From Blautia_A aquisgranensis (GTDB lineage: Bacteria; Bacillota; Clostridia; Lachnospirales; Lachnospiraceae), in contig NZ_JBBMEJ010000006.1 of the NCBI RefSeq assembly GCF_040096615.1, positions 103,176 to 167,175 of the forward strand: a stretch of DNA of 64,000 nt, in the 5' to 3' direction. Every line of letters starts with the position of its first letter. Within the stretch, counting starts at the first letter, position 1. The notes below the pieces were generated by a model. That model made no database searches, was not told where the DNA came from, and saw only the letters and a list, made by a program, of their open reading frames with translations. Both the position numbers and the translations under genes were made by a program. Below, in pieces: positions 1 through 8,765 of this stretch.

Positions 1-155
1 GGATCCGTGACAAGATAGATTCTTCCATCCTTAAGTGGAACCTGCCTCTCATAGCAGACAGGGCAGGAAAGAACGGGGGAAACATCCAGTCTTGAGGTAT
101 GTATGGGAAAAGATTTCTGCAGATGATAGCAGATTAGCTTAGCACTGAGCTTCAA
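1..155 (-). CDS. PucR-like transcriptional regulator, N-terminal part (cut by window edge)
   Basis: The minus strand is open from a TTG start at 153-155 to the window edge, giving 51 residues. A full AAGGAGG ribosome binding site at 163-169 sits 7 bases upstream of the TTG, which decides the start. The peptide begins MKLSAKLICYHLQ and ends near a RIYLVTDP motif, resembling the N-terminal ligand-sensing region of PucR/CdaR-type regulators of Lachnospiraceae. The HTH would lie outside the window. It is divergent from the UROD-family gene and may regulate it. Family assignment is tentative because only the N-terminus is visible. Confidence 0.5.
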   Translation of the reverse strand, partial: MKLSAKLICYHLQKSFPIHTSRLDVSPVLSCPVCYERQVPLKDGRIYLVTD

Positions 156-239
156 TAGAAATCCTCCTTCCTATATTTTGTAGGAAAATATACAAATAAT
201 CACCATATTATGATGAATTGTGATTCTTCTGATTTTCAG

Positions 240-245
240 TATAAT
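240..245 (+). promoter_or_regulatory. Candidate -10 box for the UROD-family gene
   Basis: TATAAT lies at 240-245 with a weak TTGTGA -35 at 218-223 (16-base spacer). An inverted repeat, TGATTCT (221-227) and AGAATCA (246-252), straddles the -10 and could bind a regulator, perhaps the divergent PucR-like protein. Confidence 0.5.
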
Positions 246-356
246 AGAATCATAAAGAAAAAACAAGTGCAGAAATAAGCCTTTTCATGGGGTGTAGCAA
301 AACAGGTGCGGAGAAAAAAGGCTTTCCTGCATTATAAAGTAGCGGAGGTGTTTTTT

Positions 357-1352
357 ATGTTGACAAAAAGACAGAATATGATGGAAGTAATCCGTGGTGG
401 AAATCCAGACCGTTTTGTAAAACAGTATGAAGGACTGACTTTTGTCCTGAATACACCGTATCAGCTGGAATATCCGATGATGCCCGAGGGACCGGGAGCA
501 TCTACTGTTAAATGCGGATGGGGCTATTACAATTCCTGGCCTGCAGGAACTCCGGGAGCTTTTCCGCTTCATGACCCGGAACATCTGGTATGCCCAGATG
601 TAACTGAATGGAAGAAATATGTAAAAGCACCGGATGTCAATTATACAGCAGAGGACTGGAAACCATGCCAGGAGACAATTGCGGGAATCGACCGTAATGA
701 GACAATGGTTGCAGCTCTGATCGCACCGGGAGTTTTTGAAATGTGCCATTACCTCTGCGAGATTCAGAATACCATGATGAATTTTTATGAAGAGCCGGAA
801 GCAATGCATGAGCTGATCGAGTACATTACAGAGTGGGAGCTGAAATGGGCCGAGCAGATCTGTACTTATATGAAACCGGATGTTATTTTCCATCATGACG
901 ACTGGGGAACGCAGAATTCCACATTCATCAGTGTAGATATGTTCCGTGAATTTTTCCTGGATTCCTACAAACGTATTTATGGTTACTATCACGATCATGG
1001 TGTAGAGCTGATCATCCATCATAATGACAGTTACAGCGCAACACTGGTTCCGACGATGATTGAGATGGGAATCGATGTATGGCAGGGATGTATGTCTGTA
1101 AATGATCTTCCGAAGCTGATCAAAGAATACGGCAAGGACATCACATTTATGGGTGGTATTGATAATGGTAAGGTAGACCGCTTCAACTGGACACAGGAAA
1201 TGATCGAGGAAGCTACAGATCAGCTGTGCAGAGACTGTGGCAAGCTTCATTTTATTCCATGTACCACGCATGGTCTTAACTTCTCCTGCATCCCGGGAGT
1301 TTACGAGGCTGTAGACAAAGAAATCGATAAGATGACAAAAGAACTCTTCTGA
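357..1352 (+). CDS. Uroporphyrinogen decarboxylase-fold (MtaA-like) protein
   Basis: A 331-residue protein of the UROD/methylcobamide:CoM methyltransferase superfamily. The start at 357 is chosen because GGAGGTG lies about 7 bases upstream; an upstream in-frame GTG at 306 lacks such a site. Family-like motifs include HHDDWGTQ in the middle, a later IIHHNDS block and a C-terminal HFIPCTTHG, whose His and Cys residues could bind zinc as in MtaA-type methyltransferases. True heme-pathway HemE enzymes have different N-terminal arginine motifs and belong to hem operons, absent here. In gut acetogens such proteins often serve O-demethylation or methyl-transfer systems, but no corrinoid protein is adjacent, so the substrate is unknown. 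Confidence 0.75.
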   Translation: MLTKRQNMMEVIRGGNPDRFVKQYEGLTFVLNTPYQLEYPMMPEGPGASTVKCGWGYYNSWPAGTPGAFPLHDPEHLVCPDVTEWKKYVKAPDVNYTAEDWKPCQETIAGIDRNETMVAALIAPGVFEMCHYLCEIQNTMMNFYEEPEAMHELIEYITEWELKWAEQICTYMKPDVIFHHDDWGTQNSTFISVDMFREFFLDSYKRIYGYYHDHGVELIIHHNDSYSATLVPTMIEMGIDVWQGCMSVNDLPKLIKEYGKDITFMGGIDNGKVDRFNWTQEMIEEATDQLCRDCGKLHFIPCTTHGLNFSCIPGVYEAVDKEIDKMTKELF

Positions 1353-1430
1353 CTAGAAACAAGGGTAAATGTTAATAACCCTATATAATAAGAAGAAACA
1401 GAAATAAAACAGGTCGGAAAGATCAGTGGC

Positions 1431-1473
1431 AGCCGGAAATCAGGTGCTGCCAGGTGATTTTTCCGGCTTTTTT
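1431..1473 (+). terminator. Intrinsic terminator after the UROD-family gene
   Basis: AGCCGGAAATCA (1431-1442) pairs with the segment ending CCGGCT (1455-1467, a small bulge) and is followed by a T run, with a further T run about 10 bases later. Confidence 0.75.
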
Positions 1474-1515
1474 GCAGATTTTTTTCAAAAAAAATATTTT
1501 GTAAAGCAAAAACGC

Positions 1516-1544
1516 TTGACAGGCATGGCGGAATCGTGTATGAT
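1516..1544 (+). promoter_or_regulatory. Sigma-A promoter of the ylxM-ffh operon
   Basis: Consensus TTGACA at 1516-1521 and TATGAT at 1539-1544 with a 17-base spacer, 18 bases before the ylxM start. It is one of the strongest promoters in the window. Confidence 0.85.
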
Positions 1545-1561
1545 AGCCAAGGTGATTACAG

Positions 1562-1885
1562 ATGGAGAAATTTGTAGAGCAGACTTTTTTATTTGATTTT
1601 TATGGAGAGCTTCTGACAGAGAGGCAGCGACAGGTGTACACCAGTGTTGTGTTTGAGGATTATTCCTTAAGTGAGGTTGCCGAGGAACTTGGCATCAGCA
1701 GACAGGGTGTGCATGATATGATCAGACGGTGCAATCGGACGTTGGAAGAATACGAGGAGAAGCTCCATCTGGTCGAGAAATTCCTGAACATCCGCAGTCA
1801 GGTCATGGAGATTCATGAACTGGCAGGTAACTACCACGCCGAAGATATTGCGGCGATTTCCAAAGTGATATTAGAGGAGTTATGA
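1562..1885 (+). CDS. ylxM: YlxM/p13 family putative DNA-binding protein (SRP-associated)
   Basis: A 107-residue UPF0122 protein. Residues about 15-65 form a sigma-region-4-like helix-turn-helix, with the motif LSEVAEELGISRQGVHDMIRR. Members are nearly always encoded directly upstream of ffh and are thought to modulate the signal recognition particle pathway. The stop is 3 bases before the ffh start, so the genes are co-transcribed from the promoter at 1516-1544. Length is normal for the family. Confidence 0.9.
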   Translation: MEKFVEQTFLFDFYGELLTERQRQVYTSVVFEDYSLSEVAEELGISRQGVHDMIRRCNRTLEEYEEKLHLVEKFLNIRSQVMEIHELAGNYHAEDIAAISKVILEEL

Positions 1886-1888
1886 TCA

Positions 1889-3241
1889 ATGGCATTTGAG
1901 AGTTTAACAGATAAACTGCAGAATGTATTTAAGAAGCTTAAGGGCAAGGGACGTCTGACTGAGGCCGATGTCAAGGTTGCGCTCAAGGAAGTTAAGATGG
2001 CGCTTCTTGAAGCCGATGTTAACTTCAAGGTCGTTAAGCAGTTTACGAAATCCGTTCAGGAAAAGGCCATCGGACAGGATGTTATGAACGGACTGAATCC
2101 GGGACAGATGGTTATCAAGATCGTTAATGACGAGCTGGTAAACCTGATGGGAAGTGAGACAACAGAGCTTCCGATTAAACAGGGTAATGACCTTACTGTT
2201 CTTATGATGGTTGGTCTTCAGGGTGCAGGTAAGACAACAACAGTTGCCAAGCTTGCCGGCAAGCTGAAATCCAAGGGAAAGAGACCACTGCTTGTGGCCT
2301 GTGATGTTTACCGTCCCGCAGCGATCACACAGTTGCAGGTAAATGGTGAGAAGCAGGGCGTTGAGGTCTTTTCCATGGGAGATAAGCAGAATCCCGTGGA
2401 TATTGCGAAAGCAGCGATCGAGCATGCGAAATCCAATCAGCAGAATGTTGTGATGATCGATACTGCAGGTCGTCTTCATATTGATGAGGACATGATGCAG
2501 GAGCTTGAGAACATCAAGGCGAATGTGAATGTGGATGCAACAGTGCTTGTTGTTGATGCCATGACGGGACAGGATGCGGTAAATGTAGCGCAGAACTTTT
2601 CTGATAAGGTTGGTATTGACGGTGTGATCCTGACGAAGATGGATGGTGATACACGAGGCGGAGCTGCGCTTTCCATTAAGGCAGTAACAGGTAAACCGAT
2701 CTTCTATGTTGGTATGGGCGAGAAGCTTTCAGATCTGGAGCAGTTTTATCCGGAGCGTATGGCTTCCAGAATCCTTGGCATGGGCGATGTGATGAGTCTG
2801 ATCGAGAAGGTGGAAGCCTCTGTGGATCAGGAGCAGGCACAGGAGATGCAGAAGAAGCTGAAGAAGATGGATTTCGACTTCAACGATTATCTCACCAGCA
2901 TGGAGCAGATGAACAAGATGGGCGGTATCTCCAGAATCCTGAACATGCTTCCTGGAATGGGCGGTAAGATGAAGGACATCGAGGGCATGATCGATGAGAA
3001 AGCAATGGATCGAACCAAATCGATCATCCTTTCCATGACAGCACAGGAGAGAAGCAATCCGAATATTCTGAACATATCACGTAAGAACCGTATTGCCAGA
3101 GGTGCGGGCGTGGATATCACAGAAGTGAATCGACTTGTGAAGCAGTTTGAGCAGAGCAAGAAGATGATGAAACAAATGCCGGGGCTGGCAGGCGGCAAGA
3201 TGAATATGGGAAAAAGAGGCGGCTTTAAGCTTCCCTTTTAA
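1889..3241 (+). CDS. ffh: Signal recognition particle protein Ffh
   Basis: The 450-residue SRP54 GTPase binds 4.5S/scRNA and signal sequences and delivers ribosomes to FtsY at the membrane. An N-terminal helical bundle is followed by the G domain with P-loop GLQGAGKTT (about residue 110), DTAGR and TKMDGDTRGGA, then a methionine-rich M domain carrying MNKMGGISRILNMLPG and the RNA-binding region near SNPNILNISRKNRIARGAG. It ends in a basic Gly/Met tail. It follows ylxM by 3 bases and precedes rpsP, a standard Firmicute order. Confidence 0.97.
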   Translation: MAFESLTDKLQNVFKKLKGKGRLTEADVKVALKEVKMALLEADVNFKVVKQFTKSVQEKAIGQDVMNGLNPGQMVIKIVNDELVNLMGSETTELPIKQGNDLTVLMMVGLQGAGKTTTVAKLAGKLKSKGKRPLLVACDVYRPAAITQLQVNGEKQGVEVFSMGDKQNPVDIAKAAIEHAKSNQQNVVMIDTAGRLHIDEDMMQELENIKANVNVDATVLVVDAMTGQDAVNVAQNFSDKVGIDGVILTKMDGDTRGGAALSIKAVTGKPIFYVGMGEKLSDLEQFYPERMASRILGMGDVMSLIEKVEASVDQEQAQEMQKKLKKMDFDFNDYLTSMEQMNKMGGISRILNMLPGMGGKMKDIEGMIDEKAMDRTKSIILSMTAQERSNPNILNISRKNRIARGAGVDITEVNRLVKQFEQSKKMMKQMPGLAGGKMNMGKRGGFKLPF

Positions 3242-3286
3242 ATAAAAAAATATAAATTTTCAGAAAGATAATTGGAGGAAAACAAA

Positions 3287-3532
3287 ATGGCAGTAAAGAT
3301 CAGATTAAGAAGAATGGGACAGAAGAAAGCACCTTTCTATAGAATCGTAGTAGCAGATTCCCGCTGCAAACGTGACGGAAGATGTATCGAGGAGATCGGA
3401 ACATACGATCCGAACCTTGATCCAAGCGTATACAAGATTGACGAAGAGGCAGCTAAGAAATGGCTTGCAGCTGGTGCTCAGCCTACAGAAGTAGTTGCTA
3501 AGCTTCTTAAACTTGCCGGAATCGAGAAATAA
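3287..3532 (+). CDS. rpsP: 30S ribosomal protein S16
   Basis: An 81-residue S16 starting MAVKIRLRRMGQKK, the canonical S16 start. The ATG at 3287 is preceded by TTGGAGGAAAAC; an in-frame upstream codon adds MEENK and is not supported. The protein binds 16S rRNA during assembly of the small subunit. It sits between ffh and khpA as usual in this order. Confidence 0.97.
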   Translation: MAVKIRLRRMGQKKAPFYRIVVADSRCKRDGRCIEEIGTYDPNLDPSVYKIDEEAAKKWLAAGAQPTEVVAKLLKLAGIEK

Positions 3533-3586
3533 TACCTGGCAGATCAGATCTGCGGGGTCCGTAAGGGCAGAGCAAGGAGGTATGTA

Positions 3587-3817
3587 ATGAAACAACTTGT
3601 AGAAGTAATTGCAAAATCTCTTGTTGAAAATCCGGATGAAGTAGTCGTTACAGAGACTGAGAAAGACGATGCTATCATTGTTGAACTGAAAGTCGGACCT
3701 GCCGATATGGGTAAGGTCATCGGAAGACAGGGAAGAATCGCAAAGGCGATCCGTACCGTCGTAAAAGCGGCTTCTTCAAAAAGCAGCAAAAAAGTGATTG
3801 TAGATATTCTGCAATGA
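3587..3817 (+). CDS. khpA: KH-domain RNA-binding protein KhpA
   Basis: A 76-residue single KH domain protein (formerly YlqC). The GxxG loop appears within DMGKVIGRQGRIAKAIR. KhpA heterodimerises with KhpB/EloR in Firmicutes and binds RNAs linked to cell elongation and division. An AAGGAGG site lies 7 bases upstream. It lies between rpsP and rimM, its usual place. Confidence 0.95.
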   Translation: MKQLVEVIAKSLVENPDEVVVTETEKDDAIIVELKVGPADMGKVIGRQGRIAKAIRTVVKAASSKSSKKVIVDILQ

Positions 3818-3825
3818 AAAAAGAG

Positions 3826-3858
3826 ACAGGAGCTGTGGATTCCATGGCTCCTGTTTTT
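3826..3858 (+). terminator. Hairpin with T tract between khpA and rimM
   Basis: ACAGGAGC (3826-3833) pairs exactly with GCTCCTGT (3847-3854) followed by TTTT. It lies inside the operon, so it may partly terminate and set ribosomal protein genes above rimM-trmD-queA in expression. Confidence 0.65.
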
Positions 3859-3877
3859 ACTCTGAAAGGGAGCGAAA

Positions 3878-4384
3878 ATGGAAGATTTATTAAAAGTAGG
3901 AGTTATTACAACAACTCATGGCGTTCGTGGTGAAGTGAAGGTTTTTCCGACCACAGATGACGCGGAGCGTTTTCTTGATATCGAATATGTGCTTCTGGAT
4001 ACAGGCCGAGAGCTTCGCAGACTGAATATACAGCATGTGAAATTTTTTAAGAATCTTGCGATCCTGAAGTTTGAAGGCATTGATAATATCAATGATATTG
4101 AAATGTACAAGGGTCGTGACCTGTGGATTCCGCGTGAAGAAGCTCAGGAGCTTGGCGAGGATGAATATTATGTGGCAGACTTGATCGGAATGGATGTACT
4201 TCTGGAGAACGGGGAGAAATTCGGAGTGATCCGTGATGTGATGGAGACAGGTGCCAATGATGTATATGTGGTAGAACGTGTGAATGGGGAGGAAATCCTT
4301 CTTCCGGCGATCCATGACTGTATCCTCGATGTCAATGTGGAAGAAAATATCATGACTGTGCATTTGATGAAAGGGCTTGTTTAA
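3878..4384 (+). CDS. rimM: Ribosome maturation factor RimM
   Basis: A 168-residue RimM, which binds S19 and assists maturation of the 16S 3' domain. The N-terminal beta-barrel starts with VGVITTTHGVRGEVKVFPTTDD and the PRC-barrel follows, with DVYVVERVNGEEILLPAI near the C-terminus. GGGAGCG lies upstream of the ATG. The TAA stop is immediately followed by the trmD ATG, showing tight translational coupling. Confidence 0.97.
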   Translation: MEDLLKVGVITTTHGVRGEVKVFPTTDDAERFLDIEYVLLDTGRELRRLNIQHVKFFKNLAILKFEGIDNINDIEMYKGRDLWIPREEAQELGEDEYYVADLIGMDVLLENGEKFGVIRDVMETGANDVYVVERVNGEEILLPAIHDCILDVNVEENIMTVHLMKGLV

Positions 4385-5137
4385 ATGAATTATCATGTAC
4401 TTACGCTTTTTCCGGAAATGATCGAGAACGGAATGAATACGAGTATTACGGGCCGTGCCATTGCGAAGGGACTTTTGTCACTGGAGGCTGTTAATATCCG
4501 GGATTTTGCGTTTAATAAGCATCAGAAGGTAGATGATTATCCTTATGGTGGCGGAGCGGGAATGCTGATGCAGGCGGAGCCTGTGTACCTGTCCTATGAG
4601 TCTATTGTGAACCGTATTGGCAGGAAGCCTCGCGTGATCTTTCTTACTCCCCAGGGAAAAACCTTCAACCAGGATATGGCGAAGGAATTTGCACTGGAGG
4701 AGGATCTGGTATTCCTCTGCGGACATTACGAGGGAATTGATGAGCGTGTTCTGGAAGAAATCGTGACGGATTATGTTTCCATTGGTGACTATGTACTTAC
4801 CGGTGGGGAACTTCCGGCTATGGTGATGATGGATTCGATTTCCAGGATGGTACCAGGTGTTCTGAATAATCAGGAGTCCGGCGAGACAGAGTCCTTTTCC
4901 GGAAATCTTCTGGAATATCCGCAGTACAGCCGCCCGGAGGAATGGCATGGAAAAAAAGTTCCGGAGGTGCTGCTTTCCGGACATCATGCGAACGTGGATA
5001 AATGGCGGCGGGAACAGTCGATCATCCGCACAGCCAAATGGAGACCGGATCTTTTGAAAAAGGCTGACCTGACAAATAAGGAATGGAATGAGATCCGCAG
5101 ACTCCGCAAACAGTGGAAAGAGGAAGTGGAAAAATAA
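4385..5137 (+). CDS. trmD: tRNA (guanine-N1-)-methyltransferase TrmD
   Basis: A 250-residue SPOUT methyltransferase that makes m1G37 in tRNA using SAM and prevents +1 frameshifting. Diagnostic segments are LTLFPEMIENGMNTSITGRA at the start, YGGGAGMLMQAEP, the knot LCGHYEGIDERV and SIGDYVLTGGELPAMV. It abuts rimM with zero spacing. In many Firmicutes rplS follows; here queA does. Confidence 0.97.
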   Translation: MNYHVLTLFPEMIENGMNTSITGRAIAKGLLSLEAVNIRDFAFNKHQKVDDYPYGGGAGMLMQAEPVYLSYESIVNRIGRKPRVIFLTPQGKTFNQDMAKEFALEEDLVFLCGHYEGIDERVLEEIVTDYVSIGDYVLTGGELPAMVMMDSISRMVPGVLNNQESGETESFSGNLLEYPQYSRPEEWHGKKVPEVLLSGHHANVDKWRREQSIIRTAKWRPDLLKKADLTNKEWNEIRRLRKQWKEEVEK

Positions 5138-5139
5138 TT

Positions 5140-6165
5140 ATGAAAACATCAGATTTTTATTATGACCTGCCGCAGGAGCTGATCGCTCAGGATCCGCTGG
5201 AGGACAGAAGTTCTTCCAGACTGATGCATCTGTCTCTGAAGGATGGAAGCATCGAGCATCGTCATTTTACAGATATACTGGATTATCTTCATAAGGGAGA
5301 CTGCCTTGTGATCAATGATACAAAGGTTATTCCTGCGCGTCTTTATGGTCATAAGGAGGAGACAGGAGCTCTGATCGAGATTCTTCTTCTGAAACGCCGG
5401 GAGAATGATATCTGGGAGTGCCTTGTGAAGCCGGGCAAAAAAGCGCGTCCTGGTGCCAAGATTACATTTGGCGACGGAATCTTAAAAGGCGAGATCATTG
5501 ATATCGTAGATGAAGGCAACCGTCTTATTCAGTTTCATTATGAGGGGATTTTTGAGGAGATTCTGGATCAGCTTGGAGAGATGCCTCTGCCTCCGTATAT
5601 CACCCATAAACTGAAGGATAAGAACCGTTATCAGACGGTATATGCCAAGAATGAAGGATCTGCAGCTGCACCTACAGCGGGACTGCATTTTACTCCGGAG
5701 CTTCTTGAAAAAGTGAAGGAGATGGGGGTAAATATCGCCCATGTAACTCTTCATGTAGGACTTGGAACTTTCCGCCCGGTGAAGGTTGATGATGTAGAGA
5801 AGCATCATATGCACTCTGAATTTTATATTGTGGAAGAAGATCAGGCGAAGCTGATCAATGACACGAAGAAGAATGGCGGAAGGGTGATTTCCGTAGGTAC
5901 GACAAGCTGCCGTACACTGGAGTCGGCAACCGGAGAGGACGGAATTGTGAAGGCCGGAAGTGGCTGGACGGAGATTTTTATCTATCCTGGATATAAGTTC
6001 AAAGCCATTGACGGATTGATCACAAACTTCCATCTGCCGGAATCCACACTTCTTATGCTGGTTTCCGCACTCGCAGGTAAGGAACATATCATGGCAGCTT
6101 ATGAGGAGGCTGTGAAAGAGAAGTATCGGTTCTTTAGTTTTGGCGATGCCATGATGATCGAATAA
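5140..6165 (+). CDS. queA: S-adenosylmethionine:tRNA ribosyltransferase-isomerase QueA
   Basis: A 341-residue QueA, converting preQ1 to epoxyqueuosine in tRNA wobble position 34. Motifs include YDLPQELIAQDPLEDR at the N-terminus, GSAAAPTAGLHFT and the C-terminal ITNFHLPESTLLMLVSA. The ATG at 5140 is 3 bases past the trmD stop, with AGGAAG in the trmD end as the binding site. Other queuosine genes are not in the window. Confidence 0.96.
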   Translation: MKTSDFYYDLPQELIAQDPLEDRSSSRLMHLSLKDGSIEHRHFTDILDYLHKGDCLVINDTKVIPARLYGHKEETGALIEILLLKRRENDIWECLVKPGKKARPGAKITFGDGILKGEIIDIVDEGNRLIQFHYEGIFEEILDQLGEMPLPPYITHKLKDKNRYQTVYAKNEGSAAAPTAGLHFTPELLEKVKEMGVNIAHVTLHVGLGTFRPVKVDDVEKHHMHSEFYIVEEDQAKLINDTKKNGGRVISVGTTSCRTLESATGEDGIVKAGSGWTEIFIYPGYKFKAIDGLITNFHLPESTLLMLVSALAGKEHIMAAYEEAVKEKYRFFSFGDAMMIE

Positions 6166-6183
6166 AAAATATATATAAATTAA

Positions 6184-6223
6184 AAAACCAGAAAAGTTCT
6201 CAATATTGAACTTTTCTGGTTTT
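6184..6223. terminator. Bidirectional terminator between queA and the CapA gene
   Basis: A 16-bp perfect stem (6184-6199 with 6208-6223; core CCAGAAAAGTTC) with A and T tracts on each side lies between convergent genes and can serve both strands. Confidence 0.9.
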
Positions 6224-6240
6224 TGCTTTATTATAACAAT

Positions 6241-7752
6241 TTATTCTTCACTACCATCTGAAAAAGCAGAATCTTCAGAAGAAGTATCGCTTTCACTGCC
6301 GGTATCTTCTTCAGAGGTACTGTCTGAGATATCAGCACCAGAATCAGCAGAAGCCCCGTCAGAGCTTCCGGAAGTGGAACTGTCAGTACCGGAGGATGAA
6401 GAATCCGCGGCCGGAATGGCAGCACTGCGTTCTTCGATCTTTGCCTTGATGCGGGTGGCTTCATCGCCGGTTGTCGGAGTAGGCTGGTAATTATTATAGC
6501 CGTCTGCAGAGGAAATAGAGCAGGGGATAATGTTCGTCACATTATCTGCCTGAACACCTTCTGAGGTGATCGTAAAGATCTGCTGGAAGATCATGGTATC
6601 CATATCGCTTGGAGAGCTGTTTCCACCAAAGCAGAAATTACCGAGACTATAAACGATATTTTTTCCCTTGTATGTCTCAATTCCCTGAAGAACATGCGGA
6701 TGATGGCCACATACCAGGTCGGCACCCTCGTCAATAGCCAGACGGCCAAGTGTCATCTGATTGGAGTCCGGAACAGTTTCTGTTTCATTACCCCAGTGGA
6801 AGATTACAATAATGAGCTCTGCACCGTCTTTTTTCACCTTAGCGATATTATCCTTGAGCTGCTGCTCGCGTCCCAGGTGATCATTTAATTCATAAATTCC
6901 CACAAGACCAACCTTGATACCTTTCACATCCATAACAGCGGTATCGTCATAACCGAAATGAGTGATCTTTGCATCATCAAGAGCTTTCAGGGTATCGGTA
7001 TAGCTCTGTTCACCGTAATCGTGGCTGTGGTTGTTGGCGGTGTTTACGGCTTCCACAGAACCGCTGGTGAGGATCTGAGCATACTCGGCAGGAGCTTTAA
7101 ATGCAAAAGTCTTGTCTTCACGTGCATCGGAATCTGTAAGAGTTCCCTCAAAATTGGCAATGGTCAGATCATCAGCCTCGAAGATGCTTTTTACATTTTT
7201 GAAAAAATAATCCTTGCCATTGTTATCGTAGTAGGCATTAAGACTCGTGTCATAATCAAAAGTCTCATCTGTACCAAGCGTGCAGTCACCTACAACACTG
7301 ACCGTAAGAGAAACGGGATCCTTTGGAAGCTCTTCAGCAGCAGCTTCCTTTGCCTTTTTTGCTTCGGCCTCTGCCTGAGCTTTCTGAAGTGCAGCAGCTT
7401 CAGCCGCTTTTCTGGAAGAAATACAGGCACGTGCGGAAAAAATGATAACAAGAAGCAGTACAATCAGGATTCCGCCACCCGCAAGCATCATCTTCTGGCG
7501 GCGTACCTGCTGGTATCTGGAAGTGCCGGAAATTGCTTTTTTACGGGATGCGGCAGAGCTGTGAGCAGATGAGGAGGGCCGGCGGTTTGCTCCGGAAACT
7601 TCCTTTCGGGATGCTGCGGAGGAAGTGCGCTGGCGGCGGGTATTATTCTGTTTGGAGTGCTGCTGCCTGGCTTCTCTTGCACGAAGTGCCTCCTTTCGCG
7701 CCTGTTCGGGATCATGGCCATGAGGCGGCCGTCTTCGATTATCGTTGGACAT
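6241..7752 (-). CDS. CapA/PGA_cap family metallophosphatase-like protein, membrane anchored
   Basis: A 503-residue protein. Residues 1-88 are basic and Arg/Ser/Gln-rich (cytoplasmic), about 89-110 are one membrane helix (MLAGGGILIVLLLVIIFS), then comes a charged Ala/Lys/Glu coil and, from about residue 145, a PGA_cap domain (SVVGDCTLG, NFEGTLTD, ANNHSHDYG, FHWGNE, GHHPHVLQG). The tail after about residue 440 is low-complexity Ser/Asp/Glu. Relatives act in poly-gamma-glutamate export or as surface phosphoesterases, but no pgsB/C genes are near, so the substrate is unknown. Probably type II topology with an extracellular domain. Convergent with queA. Confidence 0.85.
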   Translation of the reverse strand: MSNDNRRRPPHGHDPEQARKEALRAREARQQHSKQNNTRRQRTSSAASRKEVSGANRRPSSSAHSSAASRKKAISGTSRYQQVRRQKMMLAGGGILIVLLLVIIFSARACISSRKAAEAAALQKAQAEAEAKKAKEAAAEELPKDPVSLTVSVVGDCTLGTDETFDYDTSLNAYYDNNGKDYFFKNVKSIFEADDLTIANFEGTLTDSDAREDKTFAFKAPAEYAQILTSGSVEAVNTANNHSHDYGEQSYTDTLKALDDAKITHFGYDDTAVMDVKGIKVGLVGIYELNDHLGREQQLKDNIAKVKKDGAELIIVIFHWGNETETVPDSNQMTLGRLAIDEGADLVCGHHPHVLQGIETYKGKNIVYSLGNFCFGGNSSPSDMDTMIFQQIFTITSEGVQADNVTNIIPCSISSADGYNNYQPTPTTGDEATRIKAKIEERSAAIPAADSSSSGTDSSTSGSSDGASADSGADISDSTSEEDTGSESDTSSEDSAFSDGSEE

Positions 7753-7916
7753 ACTAATTCTCCTTCATATGTAAAGATACATTTATTATAGAAAGAATTG
7801 GAAATAATGTAAAGAAAGAATACCGGACTTTTCAGCAAAAAAAGTTTTTGTTATAATGAATGAAGCAGTCAGTGCAGGACTGTCGGAAATAAAAATTACA
7901 GGGAGATCATAAAGAA

Positions 7917-8762
7917 ATGCTATTATATATTGGAAATCATACAAGTTCGTCCAAAGGTTATTCAGCCATGGGACGCCAGATGTTAAAAAACGGAGGAAAC
8001 ACTTTCGCATTTTTTACCAGAAATCCACGCGGTGGTAAGGCGAAAGAGATTGATCCCGCAGATGTGGAGAAATTCCTTGAACTTGCCAGGGAGAATCATT
8101 TCGGGAAACTTGTAGCACATGCGCCTTATACAATGAATGCCTGCGCAGCGAAAGAAAACCTGAGAGATTTTGCCAGAGAGATCATGGTGGATGATCTGAA
8201 GCGTATGGAATATACACCGGGGAATTATTATAATTTTCATCCGGGAAGTCATGTAGGACAGGGAACGGAAACAGGAATTATAAAGATCGCAGAAATTCTG
8301 AATGAGGTTCTTACAGAGGAGCAGAGTACAACGGTGCTTCTGGAGACCATGTCGGGAAAAGGCTCAGAGGTTGGAGCGACTTTTGAAGAGCTGAGGGAGA
8401 TCATTGATCGCGTAGAGAAAAAAGACAAGCTGGGTGTTTGCATGGATACCTGTCATGTATGGGACGGTGGCTATGATATTGTGAATGATCTGGATGGTGT
8501 GCTGAATGAGTTTGACCGGGTGATCGGTCTTTCCCGTTTGAAAGCAGTTCATCTTAATGACAGTATGAATGGGCTGGGAAGCCATAAGGACCGCCATGCG
8601 AAGATCGGCGAAGGCGAGATCGGACTGGATGCGCTTGTGAAAGTGGTGTGTCATCCGGCATTGGAGGGGATTCCCTTTATTCTGGAGACACCGAATGATG
8701 ATGAGGGATGGAAAAGAGAAATTGCACTTTTGAGAGAACGATATGCCATGAAAGGAGATTGA
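7917..8762 (+). CDS. nfo: Deoxyribonuclease IV (AP endonuclease)
   Basis: A 281-residue zinc AP endonuclease of the Nfo family for base excision repair, cutting 5' of abasic sites. The start MLLYIGNHTSSSKGY is typical. Metal-ligand segments visible are NFHPGSHVGQG, LLETMSGKGSEVG, CMDTCHVWDGGYD and the signature HLNDSMNGLGSHKDRH. Length is normal. The lipoprotein gene starts 3 bases after its stop. Confidence 0.96.
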   Translation: MLLYIGNHTSSSKGYSAMGRQMLKNGGNTFAFFTRNPRGGKAKEIDPADVEKFLELARENHFGKLVAHAPYTMNACAAKENLRDFAREIMVDDLKRMEYTPGNYYNFHPGSHVGQGTETGIIKIAEILNEVLTEEQSTTVLLETMSGKGSEVGATFEELREIIDRVEKKDKLGVCMDTCHVWDGGYDIVNDLDGVLNEFDRVIGLSRLKAVHLNDSMNGLGSHKDRHAKIGEGEIGLDALVKVVCHPALEGIPFILETPNDDEGWKREIALLRERYAMKGD

Positions 8763-8765
8763 TTC

